The notes beneath the pieces are model-generated. The model saw nothing but the letters and a program-made list of their open reading frames with translations, did no database searches and was not told the DNA's origin. The position numbers and the translations under genes were made by a program. From JAMHWD01 sp035911135 (lineage in GTDB: Bacteria > Pseudomonadota > Alphaproteobacteria > Micavibrionales > Micavibrionaceae): a stretch of 64,000 nucleotides of DNA. Position 1 is the first letter of the stretch. Each line of letters begins with the position of its first letter. Below are positions 6,761 to 15,353 of the stretch, piece by piece. The DNA lies in assembly GCA_035911135.1 (NCBI GenBank), contig JAMHWD010000033.1, forward strand, positions 1 to 64,000, in the 5' to 3' direction.

Positions 6761-7655
6761 AGGCATTGTGCTGGCGGGCGGCGCGGGGACGCGTCTGCAC
6801 CCAATCACGCAAGGAATTTCAAAGCAGCTTCTTCCTGTCTATGACAAGCCGATGGTCTATTATCCGATTTCGGTGCTGATGCTGGCGGGCATAAATGACA
6901 TACTGATTATTACTACGCCGGAAGATCAGGCGGGATTCCAGCGCTTGCTCGGGGATGGGTCGCATTTTGGCGTTAATCTGCAATACGCTGTTCAGCCTTC
7001 CCCGGATGGGCTTGCTCAGGCCTTCATCATCGGCGAGAAATTTATCGGCAAGGATAATGTGGCGCTGGTTCTTGGTGATAATCTGTTTTTCGGTCATGGA
7101 TTTTCTCCGAAACTTCATGAAGCCGTCAGCCGCAAAAAAGGCGCAACTGTTTTCGGGTATCAAGTCAAGGATCCGGAACGCTTTGGTGTGGTGGAGTTTG
7201 ATTTTGACAATCAAAAAGCCATTTCCATTGAGGAAAAGCCGAAAAATCCCAAATCCCATTATGCGGTTACCGGCCTTTATTTTTATGATAATGACGTGAT
7301 TGATATTGCCAAGGCGGTTACGCCATCGGCCCGCGGCGAGCTAGAGATCACGAGCGTCAATCAGGCCTATCTGGAGCGCGGCGATCTGTATGTCGAGATG
7401 CTGGGGCGAGGCTTCGCGTGGCTGGATACCGGCACGCATGAGAGTTTGCTGGAAGCCGCGCAGTTCATCAGCACGATCGAAAAGCGTCAGGGGTATAAAA
7501 TCGCCTGTCTTGAGGAAATCGCGCATCGGCAGGGTTGGATCAGTGATGCGCAATTGATTGCGGCAGCCGAAAAATATCAGAAAAACGAATATGGGCAGTA
7601 TCTTCTTTCATTCGCACATGAAAAAAAGATAATTAAAGCCGTGGCAAAAGGGTAA
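6750..7655 (+). CDS. rfbA: Glucose-1-phosphate thymidylyltransferase
   Basis: The enzyme makes dTDP-glucose from dTTP and glucose-1-phosphate, feeding RfbB. The 301-residue protein begins MAVKGIVLAGGAGTRLHPIT and continues KQLLPVYDKPMVYYPISVLM, the hallmark of RmlA. GDNLFFGHGF and EEKPKNPKSHYAVTGLYFYD are also conserved. The ATG at 6750 is chosen because it places the nucleotide-binding loop directly at the N-terminus; a longer frame from 6696 lies inside rfbB. The end overlaps the next gene (TAATG). Usual length for the family is about 290. Confidence 0.96.
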   Translation: MAVKGIVLAGGAGTRLHPITQGISKQLLPVYDKPMVYYPISVLMLAGINDILIITTPEDQAGFQRLLGDGSHFGVNLQYAVQPSPDGLAQAFIIGEKFIGKDNVALVLGDNLFFGHGFSPKLHEAVSRKKGATVFGYQVKDPERFGVVEFDFDNQKAISIEEKPKNPKSHYAVTGLYFYDNDVIDIAKAVTPSARGELEITSVNQAYLERGDLYVEMLGRGFAWLDTGTHESLLEAAQFISTIEKRQGYKIACLEEIAHRQGWISDAQLIAAAEKYQKNEYGQYLLSFAHEKKIIKAVAKG

Positions 7656-8767
7656 TGAGCAACGATAATCCCATATATGTCGTGCGCCCCAATCTGCCGC
7701 CGTTTGAGGAATTTACGCGTCATGTTCAGGTGGCCTGGGACCGCCGCTGGCTGACCAATGGCGGCGCGCTACACCAGCAGTTGGAAGCCGCGCTTGAAAA
7801 TCGTTTTGGCGCTCCTATTTCCCTTTTCAACAATGCCACGATCGGGCTGATGGCCGCTTGCGCTGTGCTGGATTTAAAGGGCGAGGTTATTACAACGCCG
7901 TTTTCTTTTATCGCCACTTCGCATGCGTTGCTCTGGAATAATTTAAAGCCCGTTTTCGTTGATATCGACCCCAAAAATCTGAACATCGATCCTGCCAGAA
8001 TTGAAGCCGCCATCACGGATAAAACAAGCGCCATCATGGCTGTGCATTGCTACGGCCACCCTTGCGATGTCGCGGTCATCGAAGCCATCGCCAAAAAGCA
8101 CAATCTGAAAGTGATATATGACGCTGCTCATGCCTTTGATGTAGATGTGAACGGCAAAAACATTGTGCAGTATGGCGATCTCTCCGTGCTCAGTTTTCAT
8201 GCCACAAAAGTCTTTAATACCTTTGAAGGCGGAGCGATTATCTGCCGCGATGCAAACATGAAAACCCGCATCGAGCAGTTCAAGAATTTCGGCATTGTTG
8301 ATGAACTTTCCATCGAGGAGACAGGCCTCAACGGCAAGATGAGCGAAGCTCACGCCGCTATGGGGCTGGCGCAACTGCCGCATATGAGGGAATACCGAAC
8401 AGGCCGGAAAAACGTGGATGCTCTGTATCGCCGTGAACTCAGCGATATGCGCGGAATTGGATTGCTGGAGAGCAGCGCGGATAGGCCAAACTATGCGTAC
8501 TTCCCCGTTCTCGTTGGTGATGGATTCCCCATAAGCCGTGATGTCTTGTTTGAAGCATTGAAAGAAAAGAACATTATTGCCCGGCGTTATTTTTACCCGC
8601 TGATTTCTGATTTTTCGATGTATAAAAACCTCCCTTCATCCGCTCCTCAAAATCTTCCCGTCGCCGCAAAGGCCGCACAGCAAATTCTTTGCCTTCCCAT
8701 TTATCCCGATCTTTCTGAAGCAGAACAGATGCGGGTTATCGATGTCATCAAGAAGGCTGCCGCATGA
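7655..8767 (+). CDS. vioA: VioA-type dTDP-4-amino-4,6-dideoxyglucose aminotransferase (DegT family)
   Basis: This PLP-dependent DegT/DnrJ/EryC1/StrS aminotransferase has 370 residues. It shows SLFNNATIGLMAA, TTPFSFIATSHALLWN, FVDIDPKNLNIDP, VHCYGHPCD, YDAAHAFDV and the Schiff-base lysine K185 in SFHATKVFNTFEGGA. The combination ITTPFSFIATSHALLWNNLK with HCYGHPCD is that of VioA-like enzymes, which aminate dTDP-4-keto-6-deoxyglucose at C4 to give dTDP-Qui4N. The following formyltransferase supports this over WecE (galacto) or QdtB/FdtB (3-amino) types. Assignment to the family is firm; the exact stereochemistry is inferred from context. It overlaps rfbA by one base and the next gene by four. 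Confidence 0.82.
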   Translation: MSNDNPIYVVRPNLPPFEEFTRHVQVAWDRRWLTNGGALHQQLEAALENRFGAPISLFNNATIGLMAACAVLDLKGEVITTPFSFIATSHALLWNNLKPVFVDIDPKNLNIDPARIEAAITDKTSAIMAVHCYGHPCDVAVIEAIAKKHNLKVIYDAAHAFDVDVNGKNIVQYGDLSVLSFHATKVFNTFEGGAIICRDANMKTRIEQFKNFGIVDELSIEETGLNGKMSEAHAAMGLAQLPHMREYRTGRKNVDALYRRELSDMRGIGLLESSADRPNYAYFPVLVGDGFPISRDVLFEALKEKNIIARRYFYPLISDFSMYKNLPSSAPQNLPVAAKAAQQILCLPIYPDLSEAEQMRVIDVIKKAAA

Positions 8768-9495
8768 CCAAAGTCTTTGCTGTTACCGACAACCGCTTCA
8801 TTTTTGAAAATTTCGCGCCGATTTTTGCGGAGAACAAAACGAGCGTCGATTTCTATTGCAGCCCGAAATCGGAATCCATGTTCGCTGCCGAAATCAAGGC
8901 GGGAAGCATGGCGCCGATCACGCTGAAAGAAGACAGTGCACGGCTTATCAATGGTGGCTATCAATTCGGTTTTTCCTGCCATTCCAAACAGATTTTTCCG
9001 CCCGCACTCGTGAATGCCTTACTCTGCGTGAACATTCATCCTGGCTATAATCCGTATAATCGCGGCTGGTTTCCGCAAGTTTTTTCCATCCTGAACAAAA
9101 GGCCCGCAGGCCTTACCATCCACGTCATGGATGAGGAGATCGACCACGGTGCAATCATTGTGCAGCAAGAAATAGAGATCGAAAGTTACGATACATCTTT
9201 TAGCGCCTATAACAAGGTGATCGCCGCCGAAATCAAGTTATTCTCTAAAGCCTTGCCGCATATTCTGGATGGATCTTATTCGCGCACGAAAATGAATGGC
9301 GAGGGCAATTACAATTCTATCAAAGACTATAAAGCCTTGCTGGAGATTGATCTGGACAAGAAAGTCACCATGCGGGAAGCCATCGATTATCTGCGTGCCA
9401 TGACGCACCCACCCTATAAAAACGCCTATTTTATCGATGATAAAGGGCGCAAGATCATGGTCGGGATAGAGATCGAAGAAGCCAAAGGGGGGTAG
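8764..9495 (+). CDS. vioF: VioF-type dTDP-4-amino-4,6-dideoxyglucose formyltransferase
   Basis: The 243-residue protein has a formyltransferase core with the N-x-H ... D triad: N90 and H92 in CVNIHPGYNPYNRGWFPQVF and D127 in MDEEIDHGAIIVQQE. The phrase HPGYNPYNRGWFPQ is typical of sugar N-formyltransferases that use N10-formyl-tetrahydrofolate. The reaction gives dTDP-4-formamido-4,6-dideoxyglucose (dTDP-Qui4NFo). The C-terminal part (YNSIKDYKALLEIDLD, REAIDYLRAMTHPPYKNAYF) matches the extra domain of this group. The start overlaps vioA by ATGA. The Qui4N substrate rather than Fuc4N or Qui3N is inferred from the adjacent VioA-type enzyme. Confidence 0.82.
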   Translation: MTKVFAVTDNRFIFENFAPIFAENKTSVDFYCSPKSESMFAAEIKAGSMAPITLKEDSARLINGGYQFGFSCHSKQIFPPALVNALLCVNIHPGYNPYNRGWFPQVFSILNKRPAGLTIHVMDEEIDHGAIIVQQEIEIESYDTSFSAYNKVIAAEIKLFSKALPHILDGSYSRTKMNGEGNYNSIKDYKALLEIDLDKKVTMREAIDYLRAMTHPPYKNAYFIDDKGRKIMVGIEIEEAKGG

Positions 9496-9496
9496 A

Positions 9497-10681
9497 GTGA
9501 AAATCCTGCATCTGGCCTCGAACGATAAATTTATCAACCACGCTTATCATAGTTTCGAGAGTGTTTATCCGGGGGCGAGCACGGTTTTTATTTTCGAATA
9601 CGCAGTGCTGAAATCGCAATATACGCCTCACCCCGCTTTCACGATTATCGGTTATAAAGACATCCTCAATCCCGCCTTTGTCAAGGGGTTGGAGCAATAT
9701 GACCTGATCGTTCTGCACTCTCTTTATCCGCAATTTATTTCCATCGTGAACCGCGCGCCGAAGAGCGTGAAATTCGTCTGGGTCGGCTGGGGGTTTGATT
9801 ACTACCGCTTCATTTATAAAGATGAACGAGCATTATATCTTCCGGAAACACTGGCATTGTTTGAACGCGCCTGCCAGAAACAAACCCTGCCGCAACGTCT
9901 GCTACAAATGCTGAAACAGCCCTACAAAAAATTCCTGAAAATGGATGAGGGGAGCCGTATAAAGGCGATTGAAAAATGCCGTGCCTTCGCCCCTGTGCTG
10001 GAAGAGGATTACGATCTGGTCAAACAGGCGGGCATAATCAAAAATCTGCCGCCTTTTATCGACTGGAACTACGGCAGCCTTGAAGAACACTGGGTGAAAG
10101 GCTTTACGGGAGCACGCACGGATGGCGATCACATCCTGATCGGCAATAGCAGCGACCTGGAGAATAATCATCTGGATGCTTTCGAAAGCCTTGTTAAAAC
10201 TGAAAAGGGCGCTGACCAGAAAGTAATTGTTCCCTTAAGTTATGGCGATGGGCAGTGTATCCCCGAGGTCCTCAAAAAAGGCCGGACGCTGTTTGGTGAT
10301 GATTTACAGCCCTTGCAAAATTTTATGCCGATAGAAGATTATATTGCCATCATCAAATCTTGCGGCTTTGTGATTATGAACCATAAGCGTCAGCAAGGCA
10401 TCGGCACGATTGTACTGATGTTATACTTAGGTGCAAAAGTGTTCCTGCAGGAGGATTGCCCCAGCACCCGTTTTTTCAAACGCCATGGCGCGGTGATTTA
10501 TACGGTGCAACAGCTCGAAAAAGATCCGGCACTACTGCAATCCCGCTTGCCTGAAAAAGATGTGCAAAACAATATCGCGATGCTGGAAAAATTCTGGTCA
10601 AAACGCGCCATTGAAAATAAAACCCGTGCACTGGTGGAAACAATCGCGGGCCTGCAAAAACCCGAAGAGAAAGCCGCATGA
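9497..10681 (+). CDS. WecF-like glycosyltransferase (family GT56)
   Basis: The 394-residue protein resembles the TDP-4-acetamidofucose:lipid II transferase family (WecF): HILIGNSSDLENNHLDAFES, VIVPLSYGDGQCIPEV, LQNFMPIEDYIAIIKSC and VIMNHKRQQGIGTIVLM are the characteristic blocks. WecF adds a dTDP-4-amino-6-deoxysugar to a polyprenyl-linked glycan at the inner membrane face. Directly after vioF, this enzyme most likely transfers Qui4NFo. The start is GTG at 9497, two bases past the vioF stop. At 394 residues it is somewhat longer than E. coli WecF. Family call is good; the donor is inferred from the operon. Confidence 0.78.
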   Translation: MKILHLASNDKFINHAYHSFESVYPGASTVFIFEYAVLKSQYTPHPAFTIIGYKDILNPAFVKGLEQYDLIVLHSLYPQFISIVNRAPKSVKFVWVGWGFDYYRFIYKDERALYLPETLALFERACQKQTLPQRLLQMLKQPYKKFLKMDEGSRIKAIEKCRAFAPVLEEDYDLVKQAGIIKNLPPFIDWNYGSLEEHWVKGFTGARTDGDHILIGNSSDLENNHLDAFESLVKTEKGADQKVIVPLSYGDGQCIPEVLKKGRTLFGDDLQPLQNFMPIEDYIAIIKSCGFVIMNHKRQQGIGTIVLMLYLGAKVFLQEDCPSTRFFKRHGAVIYTVQQLEKDPALLQSRLPEKDVQNNIAMLEKFWSKRAIENKTRALVETIAGLQKPEEKAA

Positions 10682-11370
10682 AAGCCTCGCAATGCCATTC
10701 CAACAAAAAGCTTCACAACTGGCTGATCTACCGGTTTCGCGATAAATTCCTGTCAAAATATGCACCGCTTTATAAGGGAAAGCTCTATGATCTTGGCTGC
10801 GGCGAAGCGCCGTTCAAGCCGTTTTTCGAGCAATATTGCAATGAATATGTCGGCGTTGACTGGGCGGGGAGTTTTCATGATACCAAGGCCGATATCGCCG
10901 CTGACCTTAATAAGCCTTTGCCGATTGAAGACGGGGCGGCCGATACGGTGGTTTCAATTTCGGTGCTTGAGCATCTCTCCGAATCGCAGGTTATGCTGAA
11001 TGAGGCCTGCCGAATTTTAAAGCCGGGCGGGGCGATCATCCTGCAAGCGCCCTGGCAATGGATGGTGCATGAAGCGCCTTATGATTTCTATCGCTATAGC
11101 CCCTATGGCCTCGAACATATGTTCAAAAAAGCGGGCTTTACCGATATCCGTATCGAACCGGAAGGCGGCTTCTGGGCGATGTGGTGTTTAAAACTCTGTT
11201 ACTTCCTGCGTCGTTTCGTTCATGGGCCCAAACCTTTACGCATTTTTATACTGGCCGTTCTAACGCCGTTCTGGTTCTTCTTCCAGATTTTGGGGCTTCT
11301 TCTGGATAAAATCGACAACAACCCCGCACTGGAGGCCAGCGGCTATTGGGCCGTGGCAAAAAAGGCGTGA
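10678..11370 (+). CDS. SAM-dependent methyltransferase (class I)
   Basis: The 230-residue protein has the SAM-binding motif LYDLGCGEAPF (about residues 35-46), the acidic VGVDW strand end, VVSISVLEHL and ILKPGGAIILQAPWQWMVHE, a class I Methyltransf_11-like layout. The C-terminal part is hydrophobic (LCYFLRRFVHG, IFILAVLTPFWFFFQILG), suggesting membrane association. It overlaps the WecF-like gene by ATGA and the flippase gene by GTGA, so it belongs to the polysaccharide operon. It may methylate the sugar, the glycan or its chain end; this is not resolved. Confidence 0.78.
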   Translation: MKASQCHSNKKLHNWLIYRFRDKFLSKYAPLYKGKLYDLGCGEAPFKPFFEQYCNEYVGVDWAGSFHDTKADIAADLNKPLPIEDGAADTVVSISVLEHLSESQVMLNEACRILKPGGAIILQAPWQWMVHEAPYDFYRYSPYGLEHMFKKAGFTDIRIEPEGGFWAMWCLKLCYFLRRFVHGPKPLRIFILAVLTPFWFFFQILGLLLDKIDNNPALEASGYWAVAKKA

Positions 11371-12818
11371 GCGCAAAATCCTTAAAAGCGCAAACCTTGG
11401 GAGGGGCTACATGGACGAGTGCCTCCAGCGTTGTTGTTACGCTTTGCCAGCTCGCAACGTTAGTCATTCTGGCGCGGTTTTTAGCGCCAGAGGATTTCGG
11501 GGTCATGGCCATATTGATGGTCGTGGTCGGGTTTTGCCAGGTATTTATGGATGCCGGGATCAGCTATGCGATCATCCAGCGCCAGGATATTACGCATATC
11601 CAGCTTTCCAGCCTCTACTGGCTTAATATTGCGGCGGGGGTCATTCTTGCGGGGGCGGTCTATCTGCTGGCCCCGCTGATCGGCAGTTTTTATGAGCATG
11701 CGCAAATGGCAGGCATGATCCGGCTTTTATGCCCTGTGTTCATTGTAATTGCCGCCGGCAATCAGTACCGCATCCTTTGCCAGAAAGAGCTGCAATTCGC
11801 GCGCATGGCATTGGCAGAGGGCGCGGCAGCTTTGGGATCTCTGATCGTGGCAGTGCTGTCGGCAATGGCCGGATACGGTGTTTACGCCCTGATTTTCGGG
11901 ATGATGACGCAGGCGGCGCTATCCAGTTTTATTTTTTTGGTTATTGGCCTGAAATACCATCACCGGCCAGCCGTCGTGTACCGGCATAGGGAGCTCACGG
12001 GTTTTTTCAGTTTCGGCCTTTACCAGATGGGCGACAGGGCCATGAATTACCTCAATACTTATGCTGACACGTTGCTAATCGGCAAATTTTTAGGGATGGA
12101 AGCACTCGGCTTTTATAATCTGGCGTGGCAGCTTTGCGTGTTTCCAGTTCTGCGCATCAATCCAATTTTGAACAAAGTAGCCTTTCCGGTTTTTTCAAAA
12201 TTACAGGGAGATGAAGAAAAACGCGCCCTCTATTATACAAACTTCGTACGCGTGGCGGGCCTCATTATGATCCCGCTGATGGTGTTTGTATTCTACTTCG
12301 CATCTCCGATTGTGCATATTGTCTATGGCCAAGGCTGGGAAATCACTGCCACGCTGGCCTCCATTCTGGCAGCCGTTGGGATTATCAAGGCGACATCCGC
12401 GCCGGGCGGGGCGCTCTTCCTCTCGCTGGGCCGGGCCGATATAGGGTTCTGGTGGAATGCGCTCTGGTTGGCCGGGATCGGTGGAGCAGTTTGTATAACG
12501 CTCATGATCGCACCTTCCATCGAGAATGTAGCCTATGCCGTACTGGGCGTTTCACTTGTTTTTGCAGCCCTCTGGCATCTCATGGTGAGACGAATTGCCA
12601 AGGTGCCTTATGGCGCACTCTTAAAGCATTTGCTGCGCAGCTTGGCGGCGAGCATATTCATCGGCGGTATGGCATCTCTGATAACACAGTTACTCAGTCC
12701 ACAAAACGATAGTGCGATTATTGCACTGGCCGCGGCTTTTTGCGCGGCGCTTTATCTTCCTTATCTTTTCTGTTGCGAGAAGGATTTGATAGAATCTTAC
12801 CGGAAAAAAGAGGCATAA
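11367..12818 (+). CDS. wzx: Polysaccharide flippase, Wzx/WzxC-like
   Basis: The 483-residue protein has about fourteen hydrophobic helices and the MOP-superfamily polysaccharide transporter signature: ARFLAPEDFGVMAILMVVV, FMDAGISYAIIQRQDI, LGMEALGFYNLAWQL, NPILNKVAFPVFSKLQGD. Wzx proteins flip polyprenyl-diphosphate-linked repeat units across the inner membrane. The GTG at 11367, overlapping the methyltransferase stop as GTGA, is the preferred start; a TTG at 11346 lies further inside that gene. Its position between glycan-building enzymes and a Wzy-like protein supports a Wzx/Wzy-dependent pathway. Confidence 0.85.
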   Translation: MSAKSLKAQTLGGATWTSASSVVVTLCQLATLVILARFLAPEDFGVMAILMVVVGFCQVFMDAGISYAIIQRQDITHIQLSSLYWLNIAAGVILAGAVYLLAPLIGSFYEHAQMAGMIRLLCPVFIVIAAGNQYRILCQKELQFARMALAEGAAALGSLIVAVLSAMAGYGVYALIFGMMTQAALSSFIFLVIGLKYHHRPAVVYRHRELTGFFSFGLYQMGDRAMNYLNTYADTLLIGKFLGMEALGFYNLAWQLCVFPVLRINPILNKVAFPVFSKLQGDEEKRALYYTNFVRVAGLIMIPLMVFVFYFASPIVHIVYGQGWEITATLASILAAVGIIKATSAPGGALFLSLGRADIGFWWNALWLAGIGGAVCITLMIAPSIENVAYAVLGVSLVFAALWHLMVRRIAKVPYGALLKHLLRSLAASIFIGGMASLITQLLSPQNDSAIIALAAAFCAALYLPYLFCCEKDLIESYRKKEA

Positions 12819-12821
12819 CCC

Positions 12822-14561
12822 ATGGGTCCGTTCGGCTATATCAAGCGCAATAAAGGTGATCGCCAGATCAATGCCATGATGCATGAAATGGCGTATCTGG
12901 ACCATTTCGTGAAGGATGATGTTTTTTCTGATGATGCGATAGAGGCCGCGCGTGTTCATATTCCTGCGATGAGCCCTGTAAGTTCTCCGGCAAAAGCGGA
13001 CAACATTTTTTTGTGGCTGGAAGGCGAGATTTATAATCTGGATGCTTGCGCAAAAGCCTTGGCGCAGACTTGCGCGAATTTTGAATCCCTACTGCTCGGC
13101 GCATATGAAGCAGGCAGATTGGAAGAAATCCTGACGCTTGTGGATGGTTATTACTGTGCCGTTCTTTATGATGCAAAAGCACGGCAGGTTAAACTTATTA
13201 CCGATCGCTACGGGATGCGTGTTTTGTATTATTACGCGCGCAGCCAGGATTTTGCCTGGGCAGGGGATGTGAAAGGTATTTTGTTGCTGGATTTCGTCGA
13301 TAAGACGATTGATGAGACAACAGCGCCCTGTTTCCTGGATATTGGTTTCCTGCTCGAAGATCACACATGGTTCGAGAACATAAAGCTTCTGGAGCCAGCC
13401 ACCGTCCTGACCTATGACATCGCGCGGCATAGTTTCGAGAAACATTATTATTGGCGCTGGTCGGATATCAAGCAGCAGCAGATTTCCTTTGATGATGCTG
13501 TAGAGCGCGTTTCAGAACTGATGGTGCAGGCCGTTCTAAAGCGCTTTTCCCCGGAACAAAAGACAGGCTTTCCCTTAAGCGGCGGGCTGGATTCGCGCCT
13601 TCTGCTGGCTGCGGTGCATAAGCATTATCCGGATTATAAGGGCTATGCCTATACGTTCGGGCGTGAAGGCGCGGAGGATATTCTGGTCGCACGGCGTGTG
13701 GCGGGGCGCGCGAAATGGGATCATCAATTATACGCGCTCACTGGCGATAACTGGTTCGAGCCGCGCAAGGAAAAATCATGGGTCGTGGATGGCATGCTCA
13801 GCATGATGCATATGCATGGCACAGAATTCCTGCCGCAAATGGCGGGGCGCATCGATACGATAATGAACGGCTATGCCGGGGATGTGGTAATTGGCGGTGG
13901 ATATACTAATCAGGATAATGCGGACAGGCGCATTACTGCAGAACTGGCCGCACCGTTTTATGGGCGGCATATTGAACTGGTGGATTTAAAAAACCCTTTT
14001 TACGACACGCCCCATTTCGAGCCACATATTTACATGAACCGTGTCAGGCGGTTTACCAATATGGGATCTGTAAATATTTTGCCCTATTTAAACATACGAA
14101 AGCCGTTCTTTGATAACGATCTGATGGAATTCATGTTTTCCATCACGGATCAGTATAAATACCAGAACAGGCTTTATTCCGCGGCCCTGATGCGCGCAGT
14201 ACCTGATTTTTACAAGGATATTCCCTGGCAGAAAACCGGGCGTGTTATTGGCAATGCTAAAGACATGAGCAAAGCGGCAAAGAATATCCGGCGGGTAAAG
14301 GGCGCGCTTTCGCGCTGGGGATTTTTGGGGAAGAAGACGGAATATACCGACTATAACAACTGGCTGCGCGCCCCAGAAATTGCGGAGCAGCTTTCCGAAT
14401 TGCTCGATCCCAAAACGGCGATCTACACTGAGTTCGTTAAACGCGACCTGCGTGAAGAATTTTTAGAGCCTCAATTGAGGAACAAATACAAAAACAATGC
14501 CGATCGCATTTTGCGTGCGGCCACGATGGAATATTACCTGCGCAGGGCACTAAAGAACTAA
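12822..14561 (+). CDS. Asparagine-synthetase-like protein lacking the N-terminal Cys
   Basis: The 579-residue protein has the two-domain plan of class B asparagine synthetases. Residues about 60-200 resemble the Ntn glutaminase half (LVDGYYCAVLYDAKARQVKL, TDRYGMRVLYYY). Residues from about 225 form the ATP-pyrophosphatase half, with the PP-loop PLSGGLDSR (S253-S258). AsnB needs Cys at position 2; here the protein begins MGPFGYIKRN, so glutamine-dependent ammonia release is unlikely and the protein may use ammonia or another amine, or a different carboxylate. Such proteins are frequent in polysaccharide loci and may amidate sugars or aglycones. It lies three bases after the flippase stop. Confidence 0.75.
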   Translation: MGPFGYIKRNKGDRQINAMMHEMAYLDHFVKDDVFSDDAIEAARVHIPAMSPVSSPAKADNIFLWLEGEIYNLDACAKALAQTCANFESLLLGAYEAGRLEEILTLVDGYYCAVLYDAKARQVKLITDRYGMRVLYYYARSQDFAWAGDVKGILLLDFVDKTIDETTAPCFLDIGFLLEDHTWFENIKLLEPATVLTYDIARHSFEKHYYWRWSDIKQQQISFDDAVERVSELMVQAVLKRFSPEQKTGFPLSGGLDSRLLLAAVHKHYPDYKGYAYTFGREGAEDILVARRVAGRAKWDHQLYALTGDNWFEPRKEKSWVVDGMLSMMHMHGTEFLPQMAGRIDTIMNGYAGDVVIGGGYTNQDNADRRITAELAAPFYGRHIELVDLKNPFYDTPHFEPHIYMNRVRRFTNMGSVNILPYLNIRKPFFDNDLMEFMFSITDQYKYQNRLYSAALMRAVPDFYKDIPWQKTGRVIGNAKDMSKAAKNIRRVKGALSRWGFLGKKTEYTDYNNWLRAPEIAEQLSELLDPKTAIYTEFVKRDLREEFLEPQLRNKYKNNADRILRAATMEYYLRRALKN

Positions 14562-15286
14562 GCGTGCGGGTCCGGCTTGGCGACAAGCAGGATAGAGGGC
14601 GCGAAAGCCGCCGGGACCCAGTCAAAGGGTGATTTATGCGTTTTGATAATTTTCAGGTTATGGCGAATTGTCTGCGCCAGCCATCGCCAGTCAAATCCCT
14701 TATGCTTGATGCCGTGGCGCGGCAATTTATCAAGCTGATAAAGCCCAGCCCAGAATGTCTCACCCCATGTGTATTCCTTGTGCCGTACATAACGCATCAG
14801 CCAGGAACCGATATTTTTGATCCAGATCGCCGGGCCAATCTCAACAGGCACAGAAGCGATAAAAAGCTTTAAGGATTTCACCTGTCCGATCCGCTCGATA
14901 ATGCGCACGACGGCATGTTCCGGAATATGTTCCATCGATTCCAGCGCGACCACGATGTCGGGATTGCAGCTTTCAATCAACCCTTCGGCGGCCGCATCGG
15001 CATGGATGATCGTCACATCAGGATTGTCCTTGTATATCGCCTGACCTTTGGGGGCCAGCTCATCATGCAGGTCAATGCCGTAATAACGGATATTATGCGT
15101 TTCCCGCAAAACTTCATAAAGGCCGCCCTGACCACACCCAATATCGACGAGAACAATCTGCCTGTTTCCAGCCTCCTTTTGCAGCTGATCCAGATAATGG
15201 CGCACCATCCGGAAGCGAAAGCTGTGTAAATAGCGGGTAATACCGTTAAAATTGTTCTCGAGAATAAAGGCCTTGGATGTTATCAT
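14558..15286 (-). CDS. SAM-dependent methyltransferase
   Basis: The protein of about 242 residues (from ATG 15286, MITSKAFILENNF) has a SAM-binding core: IVLVDIGCGQGGLYEVLRE, IRYYGIDLHDELAP, VTIIHADAAAEG and PDIVVALESMEHIPEHAVV. It is transcribed against the operon, ends inside the last codon of the asparagine-synthetase-like gene (4-base overlap) and faces the Wzy-like gene. An ATG at 15316 would add ten residues; neither start has a clear Shine-Dalgarno. The role is probably modification of the surface glycan or its lipid carrier, but no substrate can be named. Confidence 0.75.
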   Translation of the reverse strand: MITSKAFILENNFNGITRYLHSFRFRMVRHYLDQLQKEAGNRQIVLVDIGCGQGGLYEVLRETHNIRYYGIDLHDELAPKGQAIYKDNPDVTIIHADAAAEGLIESCNPDIVVALESMEHIPEHAVVRIIERIGQVKSLKLFIASVPVEIGPAIWIKNIGSWLMRYVRHKEYTWGETFWAGLYQLDKLPRHGIKHKGFDWRWLAQTIRHNLKIIKTHKSPFDWVPAAFAPSILLVAKPDPHA

Positions 15287-15353
15287 GATGGAGCTTTCGG
15301 ATGCGGTTCTCTGCATTAATCTATCAAATTTGCAATCTGGTGAATATTGAAAT

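Noticed and set aside
5654..7655. dTDP-rhamnose pathway
   Set aside because: rfbC and rfbD are absent and vioA/vioF-type genes follow, so the product is a 4-amino sugar derivative.
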